Counted from the first letter of the stretch, positions 34,497 through 45,307 are shown. The stretch is DNA of 64,000 nucleotides from Azolla caroliniana (GCA_043228905.1 JBHGNT010000002.1:22010001-22074000), one strand, 5' to 3'. The notes: generated from the letters alone by a model not told the origin. Translations and numbers: made by a program.

Positions 34497-34847
34497 TGTA
34501 AAGAATCGGATATGATTCTGTGTAGCGGAAGAGATGTGTGTGTGTGTTGTCGAGAGAGAGAGAGAGAGAATACAATGTATATAGAAAACAACCGAAAAAC
34601 TGTATTCACAAGAACAAGAATGAACCAACTATTACAAAGAGGAGGAGAGAGGTGCTTATGTAATCACCTTCTCTCTATACAACCACCACTTACTAAAGAG
34701 TGGTGGAGACTTAACTACACTAAATATGTGTCATAGAACTTTAAGGTTTTATGACACACTAGTTACTATATTAGGAGGTGGGGTGTTCACACTTGAGTAT
34801 ATTAGGTTGTGTTCCCACACTAGGGAAGTTGAGTTTGATTCTCAACA
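34497..34847 (-). repeat. 5' LTR of copia4
   Basis: 351 bp, matching the 3' LTR except for a shorter GA run and scattered changes. Confidence 0.92.
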
Positions 34848-34852
34848 CTAAG

Positions 34853-35469
34853 AAATCAATGATAGAAATTATGATTGCACTATTGTAGCAATCCATGCAT
34901 AGGCCACTTTACAAATTTCCAATACATCAACTTTTCATCTTTTTAAGTTCTCAAGTTGCTTGATCTTTGGCAAGAATATTGCACATTAGAGGATATCTAA
35001 GATGGAGAACAATCTTATTTCGAATGTCATCAGTGAATTATGAAAAGAAGCATCTTACAAAAGTTCAATCCGGCAACTAAAGCATAAGTCCACTTGCATC
35101 AATAAAAGTCCACTAGGGCACAAAGGTACAATCAACAACATATGGTTACGTGTTTGACGATGACAATTTTACACCTTTTAGACTATTACGGCACCATGAA
35201 CACATTTAGTAGTTAAGGTGTTGAATTCAATACCACTATTACGAACCCTTAAATGTAAATGAAATGTAAAGTGACTAGATACCCTAAACCAAATGTTGAA
35301 AGCCTAAAAAAGAAAGAAATTGAAGAAGAAGAAAACCAAAAAGAAAGAATTCAAAGAAGAAAAAGATTCAAACCATAGACCTAACAAATCTTACAAATAA
35401 CTCTAACTACTACCCTATTCATTTTTGCTTTATTATCTTACTATTTTATACTTTATTAGCTTTACTTTT
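34853..35469. other. AT-rich interior of the DNA transposon, no gene seen
   Basis: No open frame with family resemblance. A/T-rich and A-rich on the right side. Confidence 0.5.
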
Positions 35470-35613
35470 TTGAGAGTCGACCTCCTACCTAGAGTTGGTG
35501 GGGCTCCTGGTGACAGAAACAGTTAGACAACCAGGCTCCTGGTGACAGAGTCGGGCTCCTAGTGATAGAGGCTGTCAACTTTTTATCCACATCGGACGGT
35601 GCAGATTGCATGT
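35470..35613 (-). repeat. Inner half of right inverted terminus of the DNA transposon
   Basis: Inverse of the left end from the subterminal AGGAGCCC words to TCCACATCGGAC. Cut by element A at ATGT; the other half resumes at ACGC (48186). Confidence 0.7.
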
Positions 35614-36158
35614 TGTCGTGAAGAAAATCGGCCATAGGCGGAATCAGAGAAAAAGGCGCATGAACCGGCTCTTACATGGGTGGACGCGAGAATTGATATT
35701 TTGTACATAATTCATAATTAGGCCGGCTAATGTAAATACTAGGTAGTACACGTTTCCTAGGGGATTTGTGCGTATCTCTGCCGAAAGGGACAGGGAATAA
35801 AGCGATTTGACAAGGGGGGAGGGTGGTCTCCCCTCAGCGAACTATTTAAGGAAGGAGAGAAGGAAGAGGAAGGGGGGGGTGTGAGCAAGGACGAAGTGTT
35901 GCAGGATCGAGTGACGAGCTCTCTCTCCTCCTCTGATCGTCATTTTCTGTGGGTGTTGGGAGTTTGACGCCTCTGCTTGGTGGGTAGCCCGTGCGCTGCC
36001 AGCAGAGGCTCTCCCTTCTACGTTTTTTTGGGTCCAGTGTGTTCCGTCTGTGTGCGTGAGTAGGGTCCCCGTGTCGGGTCCATCGCTGGCTTGCCGGTTG
36101 TAACCGTCAGAGTTTGTAATCTCTTGATATTGTAATCGACTGTTATTGTAATTAGAGG

Positions 36159-36194
<36 letters not shown>

Positions 36195-36254
36195 TGGTTC
36201 AAGGCCCTCGTGGTCCCGCCTCTTTCTGCACGCGAAGTGCGTGATAACACGACA
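35614..36254 (+). repeat. 5' LTR of element A
   Basis: TGTCGTGAAGA...AACACGACA. TATA-like TATTTAAGG near 35843. An R/U5 stem-loop at 35969-36009 and a CT microsatellite at 36163-36192. Confidence 0.93.
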
Positions 36255-36299
36255 TATTTGGTGAACCCGACGTGAAACAGGCGGCAAAGGAGTCGGAAG

Positions 36300-37709
36300 A
36301 TGAGGGGATCGGAGCTAACAGAGGCAATGGCGGTAGCCGTCGACCAGCTGGTGAGCGCTCGCGAGGGGACGGGTACCCTCGACAGAGCCATTGAATCGAT
36401 CGTCGGTAGCATAGGCCGATTTGGTGGGAAGAATCCCACAAGTTATTTGGAGGCTTACCGGGCCGAAATGATCATGAGGGATATCCCGGTGGACATGCGG
36501 TTGTCCGGATTCCCTCGGGTGGTGACGCCGAGCATCCACGTGGAGGTGCTGGCCGGATGCCAGACTTGGGAGGAGTTCGAGCTGCAGCTCCTCGAGAAGT
36601 ACGAGTTTGATGACTCGCTTCGGCTGTCGAGGCGGGACTTCATGGCGTGGGTGGAAAGCCCCGGAAAGGGGAGGAACACGTCGGCGCTCCTCCAGGAGTT
36701 CGAAAAGCGATTCGCGCGGCTGTCGACGCTGGACCGGACCGTGCTCGAAATGAGTCGAGTACTACTGTTTGTCAAGTCGGTGAACGCACTCGATAGGGAA
36801 AGGGTGGGTCCCCTATTGGAGACGGACGAAGGGCTCACGACAGACTGGGCCGTGGTAAAACGGGTCTGCAGCCGTTTCGACAAACGACGCGAGTGGAGCG
36901 ACGAAAGCTCGTCTGAGTCAGGACCGGTCCCGACGAGGAGGCTCGAGGAGCCGGTATCGGTGCCAGTTGGTAGGAAGGAAGAGACCCGAATTTGGCTGGA
37001 GTCGGGGTCGGCATCGAACGATGTGGTCAGAGGCCCATCCGGAGGAGCGGCTCTAGAGGAGCTGACACAGATGGTGCGCGACCTGCAGATTGCACAGGCC
37101 CGGAGAGACAGCGGCGAACAACCTCGCGACCGGAGGCCGCTGGCTAGGCAATGGTGCATGTGGTGTGATGCGATCGGTCACATTCGGAAGGATTGCGCGG
37201 ATTTTGCTGACGCACTCAGGACCAACGTGGTGTACCTCTGGAACGGGCGGGTGCACGCGAGCGAGACCCGGAGAGCCTTAGAACTGAATACGGGGCGCGA
37301 CGGAATGAAGAAGTTGATGGAAGAGGCCGCGACACGGCATGTAGAAGCCGTTAACTACTCAATGTCGGTGGGAATTCGAGTTGGGGGTGATGAGAACCGG
37401 AAGACGAAGGACTCCGGATTCTGGCCGCTAGTGCAAGAAGGCCTCTCTGGAGTTCGGCTGAAGAAGGAAGAGGTGGACCGCGCGGAACAACGGGTCTAGG
37501 AGGTCACCAGATGGGACAATCCGGTCGAAGAGAAAACGGGCTTCGTAGAAGCCGCTTGCCAGAACTACGAGGTTCTAGTGGAAGACAAACGGGCAGGAAA
37601 GGCAGGAGGGGTCGGTCCCCCGCAGAGGTACGAGACCCGGTTCAGACCGAAACCGACTGGTACCGGCAACCCAGGCGCGCCGAATGGGAAGAAGTAGGCG
37701 GGGTTTCGG
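36300..37709 (+). pseudogene. Element A gag with CCHC knuckle
   Basis: Starts MRGSELTEAMA. Capsid core: IGRFGGKNPTSYLEAYRAEM, TWEEFELQLLEKYEF, LLQEFEKRFARL, LLFVKSV and DWAVVKRVCSRFD. Knuckle CMWCDAIGHIRKDC near 37155. In-frame stops TAG 37497-37499 and TAG 37695-37697; the same frame then continues directly into the protease, so gag and protease were one frame. Confidence 0.9.
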
Positions 37710-38426
37710 TTGAGCACTGAAATCGAGAGAGCAATAGACCTACGGAAGGTCCTTGAAGAGCGAATCCTCGACAATAAAGTGGAGATCTCGTTGCGGGAGG
37801 TGCTGGGAATCGCCAAGAGGGAGTTCCACGACTCCATCGTAGACTTGGTGAAGCCGAAGAGGCTCTCGATGGAGCCGGAACCGGAGAAGCCAATGGAGGT
37901 GCGGCCTACGCACGTAGAAGACACGACCCTAGAAGACGAGTTGGCTGAAAGCCACTACGCGAAGCCGCATTGGGCCAGGGCAACTACAGAAACCCTTGTG
38001 CGGATCGGCGACGTTCCGGAACCGGTGGTGGCGTTGGTAGACCATGGATCCGAAATCAACCTGATGTCCATGGATTTCTACAAGAAGGGCAAATGGCCGA
38101 TCAACACCAGGCATCGGTGGAAGATACGCGTGGCGGCGCGTGCTACGGAGGAGCTGCATGGTGCGTGCCCGAAGGTACGCGTAAAGGTCGGTGATGTCGA
38201 AATAGATCAACATTTCTTCGTGCAGGAAACATCTTCGCACCCGGTGATTCTTGGCGAACCGTACATTACGACAACACACATGGAGACGAAGGTGCTGGAC
38301 AACGGTTCGGCGTACCCGCGCGTCAAGAGCCAAGACGGTCGGCATTCCGTCCAGTTCATGACCGTACGTCCGAACCATGAGAGGAATCGCGAGAACCTCG
38401 ACGGCGACAACCGAGGGGATTTTTAG
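37710..38426 (+). CDS. Element A retropepsin-like protease
   Basis: VALVDHGSEINLMSMDFY near 38030 is the active-site block, with DHG where most retropepsins have DSG or DTG. HPVILGEPYITT near 38240 is the second conserved strand, and NHERNR closes the domain. It would cut the Gag-Pol polyprotein inside the particle. It ends in TAG 38424-38426, and the downstream RT is in the -1 frame. The MSTEIE start follows a stop inside the ancestral frame, so it is not a true start. Confidence 0.82.
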   Translation: MSTEIERAIDLRKVLEERILDNKVEISLREVLGIAKREFHDSIVDLVKPKRLSMEPEPEKPMEVRPTHVEDTTLEDELAESHYAKPHWARATTETLVRIGDVPEPVVALVDHGSEINLMSMDFYKKGKWPINTRHRWKIRVAARATEELHGACPKVRVKVGDVEIDQHFFVQETSSHPVILGEPYITTTHMETKVLDNGSAYPRVKSQDGRHSVQFMTVRPNHERNRENLDGDNRGDF

Positions 38427-39238
38427 AAAGGGCTATCAAGGCGTGGGGCCGCGGTAGTCCGGACGTATCGGAAGACCCCCACACATGTACAGTAGGTAGG
38501 AAGTTTTGGTTCTCTGAAAACGGAGGTTGTACTATAGCCGGCGTCAGCGGCCGGGAGAGGAAGCGAGTGGAGGAGCGGCTCAGGGGATGCGGAGTCCTCT
38601 CCATCGACGAAGAAATCAGTGGCACCATGGAGGCGGTCTCTTTTGACGACACCTTGGGCGAGTTGCGAAAGGTGATCAGTGAAGTCCTTAGAGGAGACTG
38701 GACCGTTCCGGTTAGTTCGATGGGAATGTACGAAGTCATTGCGGACTTTTGGGAAAGGATCGGGTCGGATCGGACGGCCCGTGTGGATACAAAGTACAAG
38801 ACTGTGGACCGAAAGGTGAGGCCAGTCACGACACCCTTGCCGGAGGGCAGCGAGGAGCGGATAAAAGGGGTCGCGTCGGACCCAAGTTTACGGAATCCAG
38901 CTGGCATAGGGCACCGGTTCACCGACATAACACTACGGGAGCTCAAGGTCGGTGGGGGTGGCTTTCTACTGTCGGAGGAGATCGGGTGCGTGGACCCAAC
39001 GATCGTTGAACCGATGGTGATCTTCACGATACCGCCTGTACCGTGGAATCTCAAACCGATTCCGGTGCCAAGAGCTCACATCCCGAAGTTGATGGAGCTT
39101 CTGAAGCAAAAGGTGGAGATGGGCATCCTCGAACCGTCGAGTGCCCCATATTCGAATCGGTGGTTTACGGTGCCAAAGAAGAACGACACGTTGCGCTTCA
39201 TTCAGGACTTGCAACCGGTCAATAGGTTGACCATCCGT
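38427..39238 (+). pseudogene. Element A RT, N-terminal part
   Basis: The -1 frame relative to protease: VGRKFWFSEN upstream, then ITLRELKVGG, WNLKPIPVPRAHIPKLMELL, GILEPSSAPYSNRWFTVPKK and LRFIQDLQPVNRLTIR. Element C is inserted right after LTIR; the frame resumes at 44091 with NAGIGSTIDEF. Confidence 0.9.
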
Positions 39239-39923
39239 TGTCACGTTGTTACGCGCGTGCGTGTAGAAGGGCGGGACCACGGGGGTCTTGGACTAGGGAG
39301 TGGAGGAGAAAGATTAGCTCAAGAGGAGAAGAGAACGAATATGACAATATGATAGAAGAAGAAGATGCAATCAAGATACTTAACAAGAAGTTCTATTAAG
39401 AAATGAACGATTACAACAAATGGTGGCCGCCATGGCCGCACCAAACGACTATATGAAAAACCCTAAAGGAAAACCCAAGAAGAAAAGCCTAACCGAAACC
39501 CTAACCCTAAAATGAAATTGGAAGAAGTAGAACCCTCGACTAAGTGGTATACCTTACTCACACAAAATAGGCAACCCCCACAATGGTGCCTTCTCTCTCC
39601 TTTTATAGCACAAGGAGGGAAGACCGCTTACAAAAGTGAGACTAAAATATCCCCTTTCATTCAAATGGGATATTTGCCTTGATTTGGGGGAGGGTGAGAT
39701 TGATGGCCCCTTAACTCCCACCTCCTCACAAACAACTAGGTACCTATGTACCGCATAGTACCTCTCTCTCTCTCTCTTTCTCTCGCGTGGATGTGCGTAC
39801 AACCACATCACCTTTATACCTTTATTACTATTACAAATACATTATGTACGTGTGCAACGTTGTACATCGCTCTTTGGCTTTCGTTGCTCGAGTTTCCGCT
39901 TGTGGACGAAAATCTTCACGACA
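39239..39923 (-). repeat. 3' LTR of element C
   Basis: 685 bp; minus strand TGTCGTGAAGATTTTCG...AACAACGTGACA. TATA-like TATAAAAGG near 39605. Short CCCTAA-like words around 39498-39514. Confidence 0.94.
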
Positions 39924-39934
39924 TCCGCCCCCAC

Positions 39935-42900
39935 CTAACCGCACATCCTCCGGTATGTGCCAAAACATAGGGGAGAGAACACGAGATTTTCGGCCACGAC
40001 GACCGACCGAGTCCTTAGTGTCCTCGTGGGCCCGCCCGGCTTTGTCTTCCACTTCGAGCAAGACCACCCCATCCTCACGAACCGCCGCCGCCTTCCGGCC
40101 CACCATCCTCGCCGAATGGTCTCGAACCGTCGGCGCCATCCGATCCGCCACACTCGACGATGTTCGCCGAGTCGTTGCCTCGACCCGATCCGCCACGTCC
40201 ACCGTGGGTCCTTGAACCACCAACTACATCCGACCCGCCGTATCCGATGCCCGTGCTTTCCTCCCTGTTCGGTCCTCCCGAACGCCGTCGCCGACCCGGT
40301 TGCTCTTCCTTTGTCCGCCTCGTATATCCTCCGGATGCACTCCCGGTCGCATGCCAGATTCCGCCCTTTGCGTGCCGCACACCTCGGCGTGCCGACTCTC
40401 TCCGCTCCGCGCTTGCCTTCCGTAGGCTTTCCCCGTATGTCGATGTTGCCCTCCAAATGCGTGCTCGTGCTTCGGTCCTTCGATGACCCCATCACGCGTT
40501 TTTCGCTTTCCCCTTTTTCGCCGTGCTCTGTCGTAGTAGAGCGTATCGTCATCCCGACCTCCGTGTCGGTGTCCCTCGAGGCTCTCGTTATCGCCTCGCC
40601 TCGACTTGCGCCCTCTTGGCCCGCTTGGCCTTGTATGCCCTCCGGGAAGCCGCCGCGCTTTCTCTTCCCGGTGTGTACCCCGTTGTTCTCTGCGCATCTC
40701 CTCCGTTTTCCTAGATATGACTCTCCGCTCATGCCGATCGCGCTCGGCCCATGTCGTCGATCTTGGTGTTTCGCCGCGCCGTCCTTTGTCTCGCGCTTGC
40801 CTCTCGAAGGCTTGACCCAACCGTCATCGTCGGTCAATTGTTGTCGCCCATCCGCCGTATGCATGCTTGTGTCTTGGCCCTCCACCGGCCGTATTGCATG
40901 CGTCTCGTGTCGTGCTTCCGCCGTAGACCCGACCTCCGCGTCAGTCTCCAACTCCTCGCCGCCACCCACCGCTTCTTCGTTCTCCTTTCGATCCGCGACC
41001 GCCGATGCCTCACGGGTAGGTGTGGAGGGTTCCTCCCACTCTCGGTTTACCACCGAGTCCTCGCCTCTCAAAGGCTCAATCGGTCCACCGTTTCCGGTCA
41101 CTCGTTGACGCTCTCTCGGATGCATGCTCGTTCTTGGGCCCTTCACCGACCGTAGTGCATGCTTCGTGTTACACCCTTCATCTGCCGTAGACCCAACCTC
41201 CGCGTCGGCCACCAACTCCTCGCCGCCACCCGCCGTCTCTCCGGTCTCACGTTGATCCGCAACCGCCGAAGTCTGTAGAATGGGTGTGGAAGGTCCCTCT
41301 CGCTCTCGGTATTCTAGCAAACCGTGATCACCGTGCCCACTAGGCCTCCTTCTCGCTCTCACCGGCTCCCACCGTAACCGTACCCGGCCGGCTACGAATC
41401 GATCAAACAATCCCGGTCTTGCCGGCTTCCTTCGGTTCGTGCCCGGTTGATCGGCCCCCGCTTCACTCTTCTTCCGCTCCGCCTCCCGGTCGGGTCGGTT
41501 CCCGACTCGCTCCTCGATGCCGCTCCGGACCTCTCCTTCGGTCTTTTCGCACGTGCCCACTCTGGGCCTCTCATCCTCACGGCCACCGCCCATCTCCCCG
41601 GTCTTATGTCCGCGCTCGGGCGCAACCGCCGAAGTCTCCGGCCCCGGTGTCGAGGGATCTCGCCTCCGTCCGCTACAAACCTCCTCTTCGTCATTTCGGT
41701 TGCCCGCCTTGCCGCCGCCACCGTCCGTCTCTCTAGGTCTCACACCGGCTCTCGGGCCGGTTGCCGGAGTCTCTAGGACCGGTGTGTGGAAGGTCGCGGC
41801 ACCGCCGCTCGTCTCCTCTTCTTCCTCGATTTCGCAAGCCTCGAGTATGCTCGCGAAATCCTCGTAGAACGTTTCGGGCAACCGCGTCCCGAAACTTTCG
41901 CCCACTCTCGAAGTGGCATCCATTGCTCCGTAGATATCGGCCTCATCCATGGCCGTCCTCTTTCCACAAGTCGAGAGGGTCGCTCGCTCCACACCCTCTC
42001 CCACATCGTTGCCGTGGTCGTCCGCCTTGTCGCCGCCACCGTTCATTACCCTAAGTCTCACGCGGGCACTCGGGCCAGCCGCCGCGGTCTCTTGAACCGG
42101 TGCGTGTAAGGTAGCAACGCCACCGCTCGTCGATGATATGCCCGTAGCCACCTCCATTCGGACATCGTCGTCCGTGGCTACCCCGCCTCCGTATGTGCAA
42201 GCATCAATTATGCTTGCCGCCTCCTCTTCCACGGTCTCCATACCGTCGTCTCGGTTGCCCGCCTTGCCGCCGCCACCGCCCGTCGCTCTAGGTCTCACGC
42301 CGGCAATTGGGCCGACCGTTGGTGCCTCTAGGGCCGGTGTGTGTAAGGTTGCGGCACTGCCGCTTGTCTCCTCCTCCCTCGATGTTTCGGGCCGCCATGT
42401 CCCGAATCCGTAGTTACCGGCCTCCATGGCCGTCCATTCGCCGCAAGACGAGAGAGTCACTCTTCCCGCACCCTCTCCCACATCGTCGCCGTCGTGGTCG
42501 CCCGCCTTGCCGCCGCCACCGCCCGTCACTCTAGGTCTCACACCGGCTCTCGGGCTGGTTGCCGGAGTCTCTAGGCCCGGTGTGCGTAAGGTTGCGGCAC
42601 CACCGCCCGTCTTCTCCCCGCTCGATGTTTCGGGCCTCCATGCCCGAACTCCTTCATGTTCGCTCGAATCGGCGATCGCCGCCTCACCGTCCCCGACCTC
42701 GTCCTCGGTCGATCTTTCTCCGCATGTCGAGAGGGTGGCTCGCTCCGCACCCTCTCCCGTGGTACCGATGTACCATTCTCTTTCGGCCTCCTCATCCTCC
42801 GATCGCCTCCGGCCCGACTCCATAATAAGCCCTTCTTCGGCTTCGATTTTCCCCTTCACAAGCTCGCATGCCTCCCGTATTAGTGCTTCTAGGTCTAGCT

Positions 42901-43366
42901 CCTCCGAACCGTTTTGCGTTGAGCTCTCTTCCGGCGGTAGTGCGTACTCACTCGCCGCTCTCTCTTCTCCACCGTTCGCGGGCCATGTTGTTGCCGACCG
43001 CTCCCCATCGGGTTGCCCGCATACCCACTCCGGTTTCGCGTATCCATACGCTTCCAATAGAGCTCCCTCGAAAGACTCCCATGACTCGTGAGCTTCTCGT
43101 AGCTCCTTGACGTCCTTGTGCACCGATACGGCCGCCACTCGCGGAAAATACTCTAGTCGCATCGCCTCGTCCACGCCCCCTTTTGCCATCTCGGCCTTGT
43201 AGGCTCCCAAAATTTTTAGGACCTCATTCCCATTGAACCGGCCGACTCGATCGACCACCCTTTCGACAGCTTGTTGAGCCGCATCTCGCTTCGCCATCTT
43301 CCGTCCGGCTTCCATCACGATTTTTGCCATCATCTCCTCGAAGTCGAAGTCTTCTTCCATTTCCAT
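39935..43366 (-). CDS. Gag-type polyprotein of element C (1143 aa, intact)
   Basis: Starts MEMEEDFDFEEMM. N-terminal capsid-like part: AAQQAVERVVDRVGRFNG, LGAYKAEMAKGGVDEAMRLE and SWESFEGALLEAYGYAKPEW. It lacks the later capsid block (FQEFE/KVLLFV) kept in B and D. Residues of about 180-560 are three to four diverged repeats of about 100 residues, with ATLHTPALEAP, GVRPRATGGGGGKAG and RVTLSSCGEWTAM-like words. A charged region follows, then a Trp/Arg-rich end with WSCSKW. The high GC and long open opposite frames are compositional. Function beyond capsid formation is unknown. No stops despite the nested position, so the insertion is young. Confidence 0.88.
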   Translation of the reverse strand: MEMEEDFDFEEMMAKIVMEAGRKMAKRDAAQQAVERVVDRVGRFNGNEVLKILGAYKAEMAKGGVDEAMRLEYFPRVAAVSVHKDVKELREAHESWESFEGALLEAYGYAKPEWVCGQPDGERSATTWPANGGEERAASEYALPPEESSTQNGSEELDLEALIREACELVKGKIEAEEGLIMESGRRRSEDEEAEREWYIGTTGEGAERATLSTCGERSTEDEVGDGEAAIADSSEHEGVRAWRPETSSGEKTGGGAATLRTPGLETPATSPRAGVRPRVTGGGGGKAGDHDGDDVGEGAGRVTLSSCGEWTAMEAGNYGFGTWRPETSREEETSGSAATLHTPALEAPTVGPIAGVRPRATGGGGGKAGNRDDGMETVEEEAASIIDACTYGGGVATDDDVRMEVATGISSTSGGVATLHAPVQETAAAGPSARVRLRVMNGGGDKADDHGNDVGEGVERATLSTCGKRTAMDEADIYGAMDATSRVGESFGTRLPETFYEDFASILEACEIEEEEETSGGAATFHTPVLETPATGPRAGVRPRETDGGGGKAGNRNDEEEVCSGRRRDPSTPGPETSAVAPERGHKTGEMGGGREDERPRVGTCEKTEGEVRSGIEERVGNRPDREAERKKSEAGADQPGTNRRKPARPGLFDRFVAGRVRLRWEPVRARRRPSGHGDHGLLEYREREGPSTPILQTSAVADQRETGETAGGGEELVADAEVGSTADEGCNTKHALRSVKGPRTSMHPRERQRVTGNGGPIEPLRGEDSVVNREWEEPSTPTREASAVADRKENEEAVGGGEELETDAEVGSTAEARHETHAIRPVEGQDTSMHTADGRQQLTDDDGWVKPSRGKRETKDGAAKHQDRRHGPSAIGMSGESYLGKRRRCAENNGVHTGKRKRGGFPEGIQGQAGQEGASRGEAITRASRDTDTEVGMTIRSTTTEHGEKGESEKRVMGSSKDRSTSTHLEGNIDIRGKPTEGKRGAERVGTPRCAARKGRNLACDRECIRRIYEADKGRATGSATAFGRTEQGGKHGHRIRRVGCSWWFKDPRWTWRIGSRQRLGEHRRVWRIGWRRRFETIRRGWWAGRRRRFVRMGWSCSKWKTKPGGPTRTLRTRSVVVAENLVFSPLCFGTYRRMCG
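39941..39960 (-). promoter_or_regulatory. Pre-PPT hairpin of element C
   Basis: On the minus strand identical to that of element B over 20 bases, but read in a different codon frame. Followed by GGTGGGGGCGGA and the 3' LTR. Confidence 0.85.
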
Positions 43367-43404
43367 GCTCCCTTGCCGCCCTTCACGTCGGGTTGACCAT
43401 CCGT

Positions 43405-44086
43405 TGTCGCGTTGTTACGCGCATGCGTGTAGAAGGGCGGCACCACAGGGGTCTTGGACTAGGGAGTGGAGGAGAAGATTATCTCAAGAGGAGAAGAGAA
43501 CGAATATGACATTATGATAGAAGAAGAAGATGCAATCAAGATACTTAACAAGAAGTTCTATTAAGAAATGAACGATTACAACAAATGGTGGCCGCCATGG
43601 CCGCACCAAACGATTATATGAAAAACCCTAAAGGAAAACCCAAGAAGAAAAGCCTAACCGAAACCCTAACCCTAAAACGAAATGGGAAGAAGTAGAACCC
43701 TCGACTAAGTGGTATACCTTACTCACACAAAATAGGCAACCCCCACAATGGTGCCTTCTCTCTCCTTTTATAGCACAAGGAGGGAAGACCGCTTACAAAA
43801 GTGAGACTAAAATATCCCCTTTCATTCAAAGGGGATATTTGCCTTGATTTGGGGGAGGGTGAGATTGATGGCCCCTTAACTCCCACCTCCTCACAAACAA
43901 CTAGGTACCTATGTACCGCATAGTACCTCTCTCTCTCTCTTTCTCTCGCGTGGATGTGCGTACAACCACATCACCTTTATACCTTTATTACTATTACAAA
44001 TACATTATATACGTGTGCAACGTTGCACATCGCTCTTTGGCTCTCGTTGCTCGGGTTTCCGCTTGTGGACGAAAATCTTCACGACA
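43405..44086 (-). repeat. 5' LTR of element C
   Basis: 682 bp, nearly identical to the 3' LTR. Confidence 0.94.
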
Positions 44087-45307
44087 CCGTAATGCAGGAA
44101 TCGGATCGACCATAGACGAGTTCGCAGAGGCCTTCGCTGCAAGGTCGATCTATTATGTCGATGACTTATACTCGAGGTACGACCCATTCTAGCTAGCCGT
44201 GGAGAGCAAGGATATCATGACGATGCGAACTCCTCTTGGCCTAGTACGGATGTGTACCCTACCACAAGGCGAGACGAATTCGGTGGCGCATATGGTGAAT
44301 GCAATGAACAAAGTGCTGAGGGACTGCATCCTGGCCATCACCATGCCATTCTTGGACGACATCCTGATAAAGGGGTGTCCGGTGGAAGATGCGGACGAGA
44401 CTGTCGGGCTGGACGTATGCAAAGGTTCGTCGTGAACCACATCAACGACTGCGAGAAGGTGTTGCAGAGGCTGGAGAGCGCACGATTCACCTTCTTCGGA
44501 GAAAAATCGGCGTTCAGGCAATCAGAGATCTTGGTGGTTGGACACCTGTGCGGGCCTCACGGTAGGAATCCGTCTCCGGCAAAGGTAGAAGCCATCTCCG
44601 CGATGAAGGACGACTGCGGGTCGGTTACGGAGGTCCGCAGATTCTTGGGGGCGTGTGCGTTCTACCACATTTGGATTCCGCACTACGCGCATGTTGCGGA
44701 GCCGCTCTACGGGCTAATGAAGAAAGGGTGTAGGTTCGAATGGAGGACGGAGCACACGGGTTCGGTCCGGAGACTAAAGGAGGCGCTTACGGTAGCACCA
44801 GCTCTCTGTAAAGCGGCTTACGGCAAGGGAGTCCCCATCTACGTGACGGTGGACACGAGCCCGATCGGGATCGGGTGGGTGATCAATCAGGAGAACAAGC
44901 ACGGCGTACGGTTCCCGATCCGGTTCAGGGCGAAGGTATTGAGCGAGCGGCAACGGGGATACGCCCAAGTTAAGCGCGAGCTTTGGGGTATCGTTTCGGC
45001 AGTCAAGGCCGACGAGGACTATTTGATCGGGACGGAAGTGATCATCGATACGGACTGCCTACCGGTACTCGGCATGGTTTCCTGATGCGCGACGCCGAAC
45101 CTAGCAATGCTCCGGTGGATAGCGTACATTAAGTCCCTGAACCCGGAGATACGGCACATCTCCGGAAAGGATAACACCATGGCCGACATGCTTTCGAGAG
45201 CGAGGTTCAACGACGAAGACGACATGGTTTCGGATGACGAAGAAGTCAGCGAGGACTTCTTCGAGTCGGCTAACGTGACGACGAGGAAAGGGGACACTCC
45301 GATGCTT
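44087..45307 (+). pseudogene. Element A RT C-terminal part and RNase H
   Basis: Continues the RT: STIDEFAEAFAARSIYYVDD, LYSRYD (catalytic-Asp block), TMRTPLGLVRMCTLPQG, and active site PFLDDILIKG near 44350. A frameshift near 44425 leads into FVVNHINDCEKVLQRLE, RRFLGACAFYHIWIPHYAHV, RNase H (VTVDTSPIGIGWVIN, LSERQRGYAQVKREL, DTDCLPVLGMVS) and HISGKDNTMADMLSRARF. Stops: TAG 44190 and TGA 45083. Confidence 0.9.

Larger units (their letters stand above)
27746..34847 (-). mobile_element. Ty1/copia element copia4, internally deleted and hit by element B
   Basis: Two LTRs in minus orientation are flanked by the 5-bp duplication CTAAG (27741-27745 and 34848-34852). The primer site is TGGTATCAAAGCG at the 5' LTR edge, and a polypurine tract adjoins the 3' LTR. 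The internal order on the minus strand is gag, protease, integrase start, (element B), RT end and RNase H. Most of integrase and the RT fingers are missing. Confidence 0.93.
39239..44086 (-). mobile_element. Gag-only LTR retrotransposon C, nested in element A RT
   Basis: LTRs 39239-39923 (3') and 43405-44086 (5') in minus orientation, nearly identical. Duplication CCGT at 39235-39238 and 44087-44090; the host reading frame joins perfectly across one CCGT. A single uninterrupted 1143-codon frame fills the interior, with no protease or polymerase. The primer-site region reads ACGGATGGTCAACCCGACG instead of the family form. Confidence 0.95.

Noticed and set aside
38415-38430. Programmed -1 frameshift between protease and RT of element A
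   Set aside because: RT is in the -1 frame, but GGG GAT TTT TAG has no canonical X XXY YYZ heptamer and the copy is already damaged; a simple indel is as likely.
39498-39514. CCCTAA-like words suggesting an interstitial telomere
   Set aside because: Only two adjacent units, in the LTR of element C and repeated in its other LTR; part of the LTR, not a telomere relic.
39957-41108. Long plus-strand open frame (383 codons) and several others over 39800-43500
   Set aside because: They lie opposite the 1143-codon Gag frame in GC-rich sequence and show no domain; antisense shadows.
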